DNA of 64,000 bases from Pseudomonas resinovorans NBRC 106553 (GTDB taxonomy: Bacteria > Pseudomonadota > Gammaproteobacteria > Pseudomonadales > Pseudomonadaceae). The notes beneath the pieces were generated by a model, which saw only the letters and a list, made by a program, of their open reading frames with translations, did no database searches and had not been told where the DNA came from. The translations under genes were made by a program, and so were the position numbers. This document shows, in pieces, positions 25,207 to 32,531 of the stretch. The stretch's first letter is position 1. Every line of letters starts with the position of its first letter. Location of the stretch: positions 5,146,001-5,210,000 of the forward strand of contig NC_021499.1 in NCBI RefSeq assembly GCF_000412695.1, in the 5' to 3' direction.

Positions 25207-25286
25207 GTAGGTTGGGCAGAGCGCAGCGAAGCCCAACGATGGCGTGCGACAGGTGTTGGGCTTCGCGTAGCTCAGCCTCAACCTAC
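25207..25286. repeat. Dispersed GTAGGTTG palindromic repeat (second copy in tandem unit)
   Basis: Nearly identical to the copy at 25022. Its closing CAACCTAC contains, on the minus strand, the TAG stop codon of the GIDE-domain gene (25283-25285). Confidence 0.88.
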
Positions 25287-26191
25287 TGCATCAGGCCGGT
25301 CGCCTTGAGCACATAGACGGTCGCCACCGCGCCGCCCACGCACAGGAGCGCGCCGAACAGCGCTTGCCAGCGGAACTGCCGGGCCAGGACATCCTCGCCG
25401 TGGCTGGAAAGCAGGAAGGGCTGTGCTTCGCGCGGACGGCGCAGATGGTTCATGGCGGGCGCCGCGCTGGTGTGGCGATGGCGGTCCTCGGCCTCCAGCT
25501 GGGCGGCCAGGCGCACGCGGCCCCATTCGGCCTCGTCCAGCTGGCCGTCGCCGTTGCTGTCGAAGCGCCGCAGGAGACCTGAGAAATCACTCTTCCATTC
25601 GCGAACCACCGCCCCCTGGGCCGACGCCAGGTCCAGCCCCTGGCTGCCGCCGCCGCTGGTGCGGAAATCGCCGATGGCGTAGAGCGGCTCGCCGGCGTGC
25701 AGGCGTTCCTCGGTGTAGCGGTATTCACCGCTGGACAGCCAGCCGCCCAGCGCCCCCTGCACCTGGCCCGCGCGGGGATGGCGGGCGCTGCCCTTCCAGA
25801 CCTCGCGGCTGGCCGGGCGCACCTCGGCGCCACGGGGGTCGATCAGGCATTCGCCGGTAGCGTCGGCCAGACGCAGCCAGGCATCGCTGACGCCGCTGTC
25901 CACCACGCGCCAGCTCTTGTTCTTGCCGCTTTCGCTGTACTGCTCGATGCGATAGCGCCACCAGAGGCACGGCTTGCCGGTCAGGGGCGCGCTCAGCTGG
26001 CTGTCGCCCTGGACATGGAGCATGCCGTAGAGCTCCACATAGCCCTGGGCGGCGGAGCGGATCTTCGAGGTGGGGGTATCCAGCAGCAGCCGGGCCTGGG
26101 CCAGCCGGCGCAGGCACCACCAGCCACCACCGGCGAAGGCGCCGAGACTGAACCCCAGGCTGATGGCCAGCCCGGCGATATCCACCTGCAT
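25283..26191 (-). CDS. GIDE-domain membrane protein with an EF-hand
   Basis: A 302-residue inner-membrane protein: N-terminal helix (about 5-25), a GIDE-type domain in the middle (GYVELYGMLHVQG, then KPCLWWRYRIEQYSE, as in bacterial relatives of the MULAN/GIDE E3-ligase fold), a calcium-binding EF-hand loop DSNGDGQLDEAEW (about 209-221) and a C-terminal hydrophobic helix (LFGALLCVGGAVATVYVL). It starts 1 bp after lemA ends and is surely co-transcribed with it. The pairing of LemA and GIDE proteins is common, but the function is unknown. Its stop codon is supplied by an intergenic repeat, and its 3' end is duplicated next door. Confidence 0.85.
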   Translation of the reverse strand: MQVDIAGLAISLGFSLGAFAGGGWWCLRRLAQARLLLDTPTSKIRSAAQGYVELYGMLHVQGDSQLSAPLTGKPCLWWRYRIEQYSESGKNKSWRVVDSGVSDAWLRLADATGECLIDPRGAEVRPASREVWKGSARHPRAGQVQGALGGWLSSGEYRYTEERLHAGEPLYAIGDFRTSGGGSQGLDLASAQGAVVREWKSDFSGLLRRFDSNGDGQLDEAEWGRVRLAAQLEAEDRHRHTSAAPAMNHLRRPREAQPFLLSSHGEDVLARQFRWQALFGALLCVGGAVATVYVLKATGLMQ

Positions 26192-26192
26192 A

Positions 26193-26765
26193 TCAGCTGA
26201 ACAGGGTCTTGAGGTCGACGTCGGCCTTCTCGGCCTCGCTGAACTCCAGCAGTTCGGCCGCCTTGAAGCCGAACAGGCCGGCGATGATCAGGTCCGGGAA
26301 CTGCTCGATGCGCACGTTGTTCAGGTTCACCGCCTCGTTGTACAGCTCGCGGCGGTCGGCGATGCCGTTCTCCAGGCCAGCGACGCGCTGCTGGAGGAAC
26401 TGGAAGCTCTCGTTGGCCTTGAGCTGCGGGTAGTTCTCGGCCAGGGCGAACAGCTGCCCGAGGCCGGCACGCAGGCCGCTCTCGGCCTGGCCGAGGGCGC
26501 CGACGTCACCCTTCTCGCGGGCGCTGGCCACGGCATTGCGGGCGGCGATCACCCGTTCCAGGGTGGTGCGCTCGTGCTGCATGTACTGCTTGCAGGTTTC
26601 CACCAGCTTGGGCAGCTCGTCGTGACGCTGCTTGAGCAGCACCTCGATGTTCGACCAGGCCTTGCCGACCCCGTGCTTGAGGCGCACCAGCGCGTTGTAG
26701 AGGACCACCGCATAGGCGGCGACGAGCAACAGGACCACGATCAGGGCGACGCTGGTCAAACTCAT
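26193..26765 (-). CDS. lemA: LemA family membrane protein
   Basis: A 190-residue protein with an N-terminal transmembrane helix (VALIVVLLLVAAYAVVLYNALV, about 6-27) followed by helical-bundle sequence. NALVRLKHGVGKAWSNIEVLLKQRHDELPKLVETC and YNEAVNLNNVRIEQFPDLIIAGLFGF are the LemA hallmarks. The ATG at 26765 is chosen by the family N-terminus. It heads an operon with the GIDE-domain gene. LemA proteins appear to take part in envelope processes; the biochemical role is unclear. Confidence 0.92.
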   Translation of the reverse strand: MSLTSVALIVVLLLVAAYAVVLYNALVRLKHGVGKAWSNIEVLLKQRHDELPKLVETCKQYMQHERTTLERVIAARNAVASAREKGDVGALGQAESGLRAGLGQLFALAENYPQLKANESFQFLQQRVAGLENGIADRRELYNEAVNLNNVRIEQFPDLIIAGLFGFKAAELLEFSEAEKADVDLKTLFS

Positions 26766-26880
26766 GCAGGCTTCTCCTTCAGGCTGCGGGGTAAAGGCTT
26801 CGGCGATTCTAGAGGCGTTTGCCAAGGGCTGTGGAGATCTCGTGCGCAGCCCGTGTAAAACGCCCGAATTCCACCTTTCC

Positions 26881-26899
26881 AAAAATGAAAATCTTTCGC
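26881..26899 (+). promoter_or_regulatory. Candidate Fur box upstream of icmP
   Basis: AAAAATGAAAATCTTTCGC matches the 19-bp Fur consensus GATAATGATAATCATTATC at 13 of 19 positions. It lies 67-85 bp before the icmP start and within an AT-rich island. The P. aeruginosa counterpart operon is iron-regulated. Confidence 0.6.
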
Positions 26900-26965
26900 A
26901 TTATGTGCCGGTTCTCCCATGCGCAACTTCACATTGCCATCATCCAGAAGCAAAGGACCTCGCCC

Positions 26966-28306
26966 ATGATTCGTATGCCCCTGGCCACCGCCAGCCTGCT
27001 CGCCGTCGCCATCTCCCTCGCAGGTTGCGGTGACGACAAGAAAGAAGCTGCAGCAACGCAAGCCGCCGCCCCGGCCGCAACCAGCACCGCTGCCGCTCCG
27101 GCTGCAACCGCCAAGGTCGACGAAGCCGAGGCCAAGAAAGTCGTTGCCCACTACGCCGACCTGGCCCTGGCCGTCTTCACCGACGCCCACACCACTGGCG
27201 TAGCCCTGCAGAAGGCCGTCGACGCCCTGCTCGCCAACCCCAACGACGACACCCTGAAAGCCGCCCGCGAAGCCTGGCTGGCCGCTCGCGTGCCCTACAT
27301 GCAGACCGAAGTGTTCCGCTTCGGCAACCCGGTGGTCGACGACTGGGAAGGCCAGCTGAACGCCTGGCCGCTGGACGAAGGCCTGATCGACTACGTCGCC
27401 GGCGACTACCAGCACGCCCTGGGCAACCCCGGCGCCACCGCCAACATCATCGCCAACACCACCATCCAGATCGGCGAAGACAAGATCGACGTCACCGAGA
27501 TCACCGGTGAGAAGCTGGCCAGCCTGAACGAGCTGGGCGGTTCCGAGGCCAACGTCGCCACCGGCTACCACGCCATCGAATTCCTCCTCTGGGGCCAGGA
27601 CCTGAACGGCACCGGCCCGGGCGCCGGCAACCGTCCGGCCAGCGACTTCAAGGTGGGCGAAGGCGCCACCGGCGGCCACAACGAGCGTCGCCGCCAGTAC
27701 CTGAAGGCCGCCACCGACCTGCTGGTTTCCGACCTGGAGTACATGGTTGGCCAGTGGAAATCGGGCGTTGCCGACAACTACCGCGCCAAGCTGGAAGCCG
27801 AATCGGCCGAATCCGGCCTGCGCAAGATGCTCTTCGGCATGGGCAGCCTGTCCCTCGGCGAGCTGGCTGGCGAGCGCATGAAGGTCGCCCTGGAAGCCAA
27901 CTCCACCGAAGACGAGCACGACTGCTTCAGCGACAACACCCACAACTCGCACTTCTATAACGCCAAGGGCATCCGCAACGTCTACCTGGGCGAGTACAAG
28001 AAGGTCGACGGCACCACCCTCACCGGCCCGAGCCTGTCCGCCCTGGTGGCCAAGATCGACGCCCAGACCGACAGCACCGTGAAGGCCGACCTGGAAGCCA
28101 CCGAAGGCAAGATGCAAGCCCTGGTGGACAGCGCCAACAAGGGCGTGCACTTCGACCAGCTGATCGCCGCCGACAACGCCGCCGGCCAGCAACTGGTACG
28201 CGACGCCATCGCCGCCCTGGTCAAGCAGACCGGCGCCATCGAAGAAGCCGCCGGCAAGATCGGCATCACCGACCTGAAGCCGGACAACGCCGACCACCAG
28301 TTCTGA
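26966..28306 (+). CDS. icmP: Imelysin-family lipoprotein IcmP (iron-regulated, M75)
   Basis: A 446-residue lipoprotein with a lipobox LAGC near residue 18, followed by a low-complexity Ala/Pro/Thr linker to about residue 50. The imelysin domain carries the conserved GxHxxE motif as GYHAIEFLLWGQD and a second conserved LEYMVGQW region. The P. aeruginosa homologue (PA4370) was described as an insulin-cleaving outer-membrane metalloprotease, but members are also viewed as iron-uptake components. ATG 26966 has AAAGGA eight bases before it. A Fur-like box lies upstream, and the following genes encode a di-haem lipoprotein, a second imelysin and a DUF1513 protein. Confidence 0.93.
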   Translation: MIRMPLATASLLAVAISLAGCGDDKKEAAATQAAAPAATSTAAAPAATAKVDEAEAKKVVAHYADLALAVFTDAHTTGVALQKAVDALLANPNDDTLKAAREAWLAARVPYMQTEVFRFGNPVVDDWEGQLNAWPLDEGLIDYVAGDYQHALGNPGATANIIANTTIQIGEDKIDVTEITGEKLASLNELGGSEANVATGYHAIEFLLWGQDLNGTGPGAGNRPASDFKVGEGATGGHNERRRQYLKAATDLLVSDLEYMVGQWKSGVADNYRAKLEAESAESGLRKMLFGMGSLSLGELAGERMKVALEANSTEDEHDCFSDNTHNSHFYNAKGIRNVYLGEYKKVDGTTLTGPSLSALVAKIDAQTDSTVKADLEATEGKMQALVDSANKGVHFDQLIAADNAAGQQLVRDAIAALVKQTGAIEEAAGKIGITDLKPDNADHQF

Positions 28307-28325
28307 TCGACGCAGCGGTAACCCG

Positions 28326-28360
28326 AAGCGGATGCGGCCCAGTGCCGCATCCGCTTTTTT
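28326..28360 (+). terminator. icmP terminator
   Basis: AAGCGGATGCGGC (28326-28338) and GCCGCATCCGCTT (28344-28356) form a perfect 13-bp stem around CCAGT, followed by a T-run. Transcription into the next genes therefore needs read-through or a new promoter. Confidence 0.92.
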
Positions 28361-28385
28361 CATGCCCGGGATTTCGCATTCCCTT

Positions 28386-28482
28386 GTAGGGGCGAATTCA
28401 TTCGCCAAAGGTGGCGCAGCCGCCCCCGTACGGGCCTTCCCGGCAGGACTTCGTCCTGCTTGGCGATTGAAATCGCCCCCAC
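28386..28482. repeat. Pseudomonas-type GCGAATTCATTCGC intergenic repeat
   Basis: GTAGGGGCGAATTCATTCGC opens and GGCGATTGAAATCGCCCCCAC closes a 97-bp imperfect palindrome, with an inner AGGACTTCGTCCT hairpin at about 28445. It resembles the REP-like elements common between pseudomonad genes and is distinct from the GTAGGTTG family. Confidence 0.8.
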
Positions 28483-28595
28483 ACCAGCCGGCCGGGCCCA
28501 GTAAACGGATTCCTACCCAAACGCAAATCCCTCTTATTCAGAAACCCCAGTCCTGATAAGCTTGCCCGCCTGTTTTCGCCTATCGGACCCCGCCA

Positions 28596-30023
28596 ATGCT
28601 CGCTTCGCCGGCCCTTCGCCGCCTGTCGCCCCTGCTGCTGGCCATCAGCCTCAGTGCCTGTGACGACGCACCGCGATTCACCCAGGCCGAGCCCGGCGAG
28701 CATCTCTCCGGTGGCGCCGCGACGGTCCGCCAGTTCGACCACAACGCCTTCTCCATGCCCTCGGCCAACCTGACGCCCTCGCGCCGCCTGGACTTCAGCG
28801 TGGGCAACAGCTTCTTCCGCAATCCCTGGGTGATCGCCCCCGCCACCACCACCGCACGCGACGGCGTGGGGCCGCTGCTCAATACCAACGCCTGCCAGAA
28901 CTGCCATGTGAAGGACGGTCGCGGCCACCCGCCCGCGCCCGGTGCGAACAACGCCGTGTCGATGCTGGTACGCCTGTCGATCCCGGCCGACGCCTCGGCG
29001 GAGCACGCGCGCCAGCTGCAGCGCCTGGGGGTGGTGCCCGAGCCGGTCTACGGCGGCCAGTTGCAGGACGTGTCGATTCCCGGCGTCGAGCCCGAAGGCA
29101 AGGTGCGGGTCAGCTACGACGCCGTCCCGGTGCGCTTCGCCGACGGCACCACGGTCGAGCTGCGCAAGCCGCGCCTGGAAATCACCCAGCTCGGCTATGG
29201 CCCGATGCACCCGGACACCCTGTACTCCGCGCGCATCGCGCCGCCCATGATCGGCCTGGGCCTGCTGGAGGCGATTCCCGAAGCGGCGCTGCTGGCCAAC
29301 GCCGACCCCGAGGACGCCAACGGCGATGGCATTCGCGGTCGCGCCAACCTGGTCTGGGACGATATCGCCGGCAAGCCGGTGCTCGGCCGCTTCGGCTGGA
29401 AGGCCGGCCAGCCCAATCTGAACCAACAGAATTTTCACGCCTTCTCTGGTGACATGGGCCTGACCACCAGTTTCCTGCCGAAGGACGACTGCACGGCGGC
29501 CCAGACCGCCTGCAAGGCCGCGGTAAACGGTGGCGAGCCGGAAGTCAGCGACAACATCCTCTCCCTGGTGCTGTTCTATACCCGCAACCTGGCCGTACCG
29601 GCCAGGCGCCAGGTGGCCGATGCGCAGGTACTGGAGGGCAAGGGCCTGTTCCACCAGGCCGGCTGTCAGGGCTGCCATACGCCGAGCTTCACCACGGCTG
29701 GCGATGCCGCCGAACCCGAACTCGCCAACCAGTTGATCCGCCCCTACAGCGACATGCTGCTCCACGACATGGGCGACGGGCTGGCCGATGGCCGCGCCGA
29801 ATTCCAGGCCGGCCCCCGTGACTGGCGCACGCCGCCGCTCTGGGGCATCGGCCTGACCGAAACGGTGAGCGGACACACCCAATTCCTGCACGACGGCCGC
29901 GCACGCAACCTGCTGGAAGCCATTCTCTGGCACGGCGGTGAAGCAGAAGCCGCCAAGCAGAAGGTCCTGAATTACGACGCCGGGCAGCGCGACGCGCTGC
30001 TGGCCTTCCTGAATTCCCTATAA
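28596..30023 (+). CDS. Di-haem c-type cytochrome lipoprotein (DUF1111, 'thiol oxidoreductase')
   Basis: A 475-residue lipoprotein (lipobox LSAC at about 19-22) with two CxxCH haem-binding sites: CQNCH near residue 106 and CQGCH near residue 354. The family is related to MauG/cytochrome-c peroxidase-like di-haem proteins. It sits 10 bp before an imelysin gene and about 290 bp after icmP, in a conserved iron-regulated block. A redox role in periplasmic iron handling, such as oxidation or reduction of iron passed to imelysins, is plausible but inferred. Confidence 0.88.
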   Translation: MLASPALRRLSPLLLAISLSACDDAPRFTQAEPGEHLSGGAATVRQFDHNAFSMPSANLTPSRRLDFSVGNSFFRNPWVIAPATTTARDGVGPLLNTNACQNCHVKDGRGHPPAPGANNAVSMLVRLSIPADASAEHARQLQRLGVVPEPVYGGQLQDVSIPGVEPEGKVRVSYDAVPVRFADGTTVELRKPRLEITQLGYGPMHPDTLYSARIAPPMIGLGLLEAIPEAALLANADPEDANGDGIRGRANLVWDDIAGKPVLGRFGWKAGQPNLNQQNFHAFSGDMGLTTSFLPKDDCTAAQTACKAAVNGGEPEVSDNILSLVLFYTRNLAVPARRQVADAQVLEGKGLFHQAGCQGCHTPSFTTAGDAAEPELANQLIRPYSDMLLHDMGDGLADGRAEFQAGPRDWRTPPLWGIGLTETVSGHTQFLHDGRARNLLEAILWHGGEAEAAKQKVLNYDAGQRDALLAFLNSL

Positions 30024-30033
30024 GGAGCCCCGC

Positions 30034-31098
30034 ATGTTCCGTCCCAAACTGCTGTTCACCAGCCTCGCCGCCCTCGCCCTGGGCGCCTGCGCCCCGCAGG
30101 ACCAGCAGGCGCAGACCGCCGCCGCGCTGGCCAAGGACGTGATCCTGCCGACCTACAGCCGCTGGGTCGACGCCGACCGCCAGTTGGCCGCCAGCGCCCT
30201 GGCCTTCTGCGCAGGCAAGGCGGACCTGGACAAGGCCCGCGCCGACTTCCTTGCCGCGCAAAAGGCCTGGGCCGAGCTGCAGCCGCTGATGGTCGGCCCG
30301 CTGGCCGAAGGCAACCGCGCCTGGCAGGTGCAGTTCTGGCCGGACAAGAAGAACCTCGTCGGCCGCCAGGTGGAGCAACTGGTCAAGGCCCAGCCGCAGG
30401 TCGACGCCGCATCCCTGGCCAAGGCCAGCGTGGTGGTGCAAGGCCTCTCCGCCTACGAATACATCCTCTTCGACAGCAACCTGGACATGGCCGACAGCGC
30501 CCAGAAAGCGCGCTACTGCCCGCTGCTGCAAGCCATCGGCGAGCGCCAGAAGGGCCTGGCCGAGGAGATCCTCGCCCGCTGGAACAGCAAGGACGGCATG
30601 CTCGACCAACTGAGCAATTTCCCCAACCAGCGCTATGCCGACTCCCACGAAGCCATCTCCGAACTGCTGCGGGTCCAGGTCACCGCCCTGGATACCCTGA
30701 AGAAGAAGCTCGGCACCCCGCTGGGCCGCCAGACCAAGGGCCTGCCGCAACCGATGCAGGCCGAGTCCTGGCGCAGCGACACCTCCCTGGACAACGTCGC
30801 CGCCGCCCTGGCCAGCGCCGAAAGCCTCTGGCTGGGCGCCGACAAGCACGGCATCCGCAGCCTGCTGGGCGACGACCAAAAGGCCCTGGCGGAGAAGATC
30901 GACGCCGGTTACCTAGAGGCGCGCGGCAAGCTCGACGCACTCAAGCAGCCGCTCGGCGTGCTGCTGGCCAGCGAAGAAGGCAGCAAGCAGGTCAACGACT
31001 TCTACGACAGCCTCGACCGCGTCCAGCGCCTGCACTCCGGCGAACTGGCCAAGGCCCTCGGCGTCCAGCTCGGCTTCAACGCCAACGACGGTGACTGA
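30034..31098 (+). CDS. Second imelysin-family lipoprotein
   Basis: A 354-residue lipoprotein with lipobox LGAC near residue 19. The helical imelysin fold is suggested by AAQKAWAELQPLMVGPL and by FPNQRYADSHEAISELLRVQ. At the position of the GxHxxE motif it has GLSAYEYILFD, so the histidine is replaced by serine while the glutamate stays; the icmP product keeps the histidine. It follows the di-haem gene by 10 bp and overlaps the longest frame of the DUF1513 gene. It is probably a periplasmic iron-binding partner rather than a peptidase. Confidence 0.88.
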   Translation: MFRPKLLFTSLAALALGACAPQDQQAQTAAALAKDVILPTYSRWVDADRQLAASALAFCAGKADLDKARADFLAAQKAWAELQPLMVGPLAEGNRAWQVQFWPDKKNLVGRQVEQLVKAQPQVDAASLAKASVVVQGLSAYEYILFDSNLDMADSAQKARYCPLLQAIGERQKGLAEEILARWNSKDGMLDQLSNFPNQRYADSHEAISELLRVQVTALDTLKKKLGTPLGRQTKGLPQPMQAESWRSDTSLDNVAAALASAESLWLGADKHGIRSLLGDDQKALAEKIDAGYLEARGKLDALKQPLGVLLASEEGSKQVNDFYDSLDRVQRLHSGELAKALGVQLGFNANDGD

Positions 31099-31099
31099 A

Positions 31100-32194
31100 A
31101 TGCTCCGACGCCAGGTCCTCACGCTCGCCAGCCTGCTGCTCGGTGCCGTCGGCCTGGGCGGCTGGACCCTGAGCCGCAAGGGCGCCACGCCCCTGCTGCT
31201 CTCCGCCCGCGACGACGCCGACGGCCAGCACTACGCCGTGGGCTACCGGCTGGACGGCACCCAGGTGTTCGCCACCCGCGTCGCCCAGCGCTGCCATGAC
31301 ATAGTCGAGCACCCCAGCGAGCCCGTGGCGCTCTTCGTCGCCCGCCGTCCGGGCACCGAGAGCTACCTGGTGGACCTACGTGACGGCCGCCTGCTGCAGA
31401 CCCTGACTTCGCAGCAGGATCGCCACTTCTACGGCCACGGAGTGTTCCACCGCGGTGGCGAATGGCTCTACGCCACCGAGAACGACACCACCGACCCCGG
31501 ACGTGGCGTGCTCGGCCGCTATCGCTACCAGGGTGGCCTGTTGCACCACGAAGGCGAGATATCCACCCATGGCCTGGGCCCGCACCAGGTGTCCTGGATG
31601 CCCGACGGCGAAACCCTGGTGGTGGCCAACGGTGGCATTCGCACCGAGGCGGAAAGCCGGGTGGAAATGAACCTCCACGCCATGGAGCCGAGCCTGGTGC
31701 TGATGCGCCGCGACGGCAGCCTGCTGTCGAAGGAAACCCTGCCGCAGCAGATGAACAGCGTCCGCCACCTGGCCATCGGCGCCGACGGCACCATAGTCGC
31801 CGGCCAGCAGTACATGGGCGATTCCACCGATCGCGCCGACCTGCTCGCCATCAAGCGTCCCGGCCAGCCCTTCCAGCCCTTCCCGCTGGAAGACGAGCAG
31901 CGCCTGGCGATGGTCCAGTACACCGCCAGCGTCGCCATCCACGACGAGCTGCGCCTGGTGGCCCTGACCGCACCACGGGGCAATCGCTTCTTCATCTGGG
32001 ACCTGGACAGCGGCGCCGTGCGCCTGGACGCGCCCCTGCCGGACTGCGCCGGTGTCGGCGCAGTGAAGGACGGCTTCGTGGTCACCTCCGGCCAGGGCCG
32101 CTGCCGCCTCTACGACTGCCGTGGCGAGCAGTTCACGGCGACCCCGCTGCAACTGCCGGCAAGCTTCTGGGACAACCACCTGCACCTGGCCTGA
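31100..32194 (+). CDS. DUF1513 beta-propeller-like exported protein
   Basis: A 364-residue protein of the DUF1513 family. The start MLRRQVLTLASLLLGAVGLGG looks like a signal peptide (twin arginine at 3-4). Repeated blocks such as FYGHGVFHRGGEWLYATEND, HGLGPHQVSWMPDGETLVVANGG and NSVRHLAIGADGTIVAGQQ fit a seven-bladed propeller. I choose ATG 31100, which follows the upstream TGA by 1 bp; a GTG at 31091 is also possible. It closes the di-haem/imelysin operon. DUF1513 genes keep this neighbourhood in many proteobacteria, pointing to iron acquisition. Confidence 0.85.
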   Translation: MLRRQVLTLASLLLGAVGLGGWTLSRKGATPLLLSARDDADGQHYAVGYRLDGTQVFATRVAQRCHDIVEHPSEPVALFVARRPGTESYLVDLRDGRLLQTLTSQQDRHFYGHGVFHRGGEWLYATENDTTDPGRGVLGRYRYQGGLLHHEGEISTHGLGPHQVSWMPDGETLVVANGGIRTEAESRVEMNLHAMEPSLVLMRRDGSLLSKETLPQQMNSVRHLAIGADGTIVAGQQYMGDSTDRADLLAIKRPGQPFQPFPLEDEQRLAMVQYTASVAIHDELRLVALTAPRGNRFFIWDLDSGAVRLDAPLPDCAGVGAVKDGFVVTSGQGRCRLYDCRGEQFTATPLQLPASFWDNHLHLA

Positions 32195-32214
32195 ACATCC
32201 GAGCCGCCTAATCC

Positions 32215-32296
32215 GTAGGTTGGGTAGAGCCTGCGAAACCCAACGACAGCCCCAGCACCGAAATGTTGGGTTTCGCTGCGCTCTACGCCAACCTAC
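32215..32296. repeat. Dispersed GTAGGTTG palindromic repeat
   Basis: GTAGGTTGGGTAGAGC opens and GCTCTACGCCAACCTAC closes the element; the middle contains AACCCAACG and GTTGGGTTTCGC. It begins 21 bp after the DUF1513 stop. The rest of the gap to the chemoreceptor (32297-32531) shows no other feature I can support. Confidence 0.87.
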
Positions 32297-32531
32297 AAAA
32301 GCCCCTCGCAGCACCTTCGCGGACGCACCGCCAAAGCCTCGCCAGCCGGGGCTCTACTGGCACTCCCGTACCCCACATTTTCCCTCCCGAAGCCCTTCAG
32401 CGCTGGCCCCGGATGCCGACTAGATGGGGGAATCCAGCGGTTGCTCCCGCCGCAGTCGAATCGTCACGAAACTGCAATATCCGACTGGTAGACGAGCCCT
32501 GTCCCTTTCCTTCTCCAAGAGGCGCAATACC

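Larger units (their letters stand above)
25023..25390. repeat. 184-bp tandem duplication (repeat element plus GIDE gene 3' end)
   Basis: Unit 1 (25023-25206) and unit 2 (25207-25390) align without gaps and differ at only about five or six bases, for example AACGTCGG/AACGATGG and CCGCCCCG/CCGCGCCG. Each unit holds one GTAGGTTG element followed by the last 35 or so codons of the GIDE-domain gene. Unit 2 is joined to the intact gene. Confidence 0.93.

Noticed and set aside
25099..25281. 60-codon frame between bifA and the GIDE gene
   Set aside because: It is a copy of the GIDE gene 3' end fused to repeat sequence by the tandem duplication.
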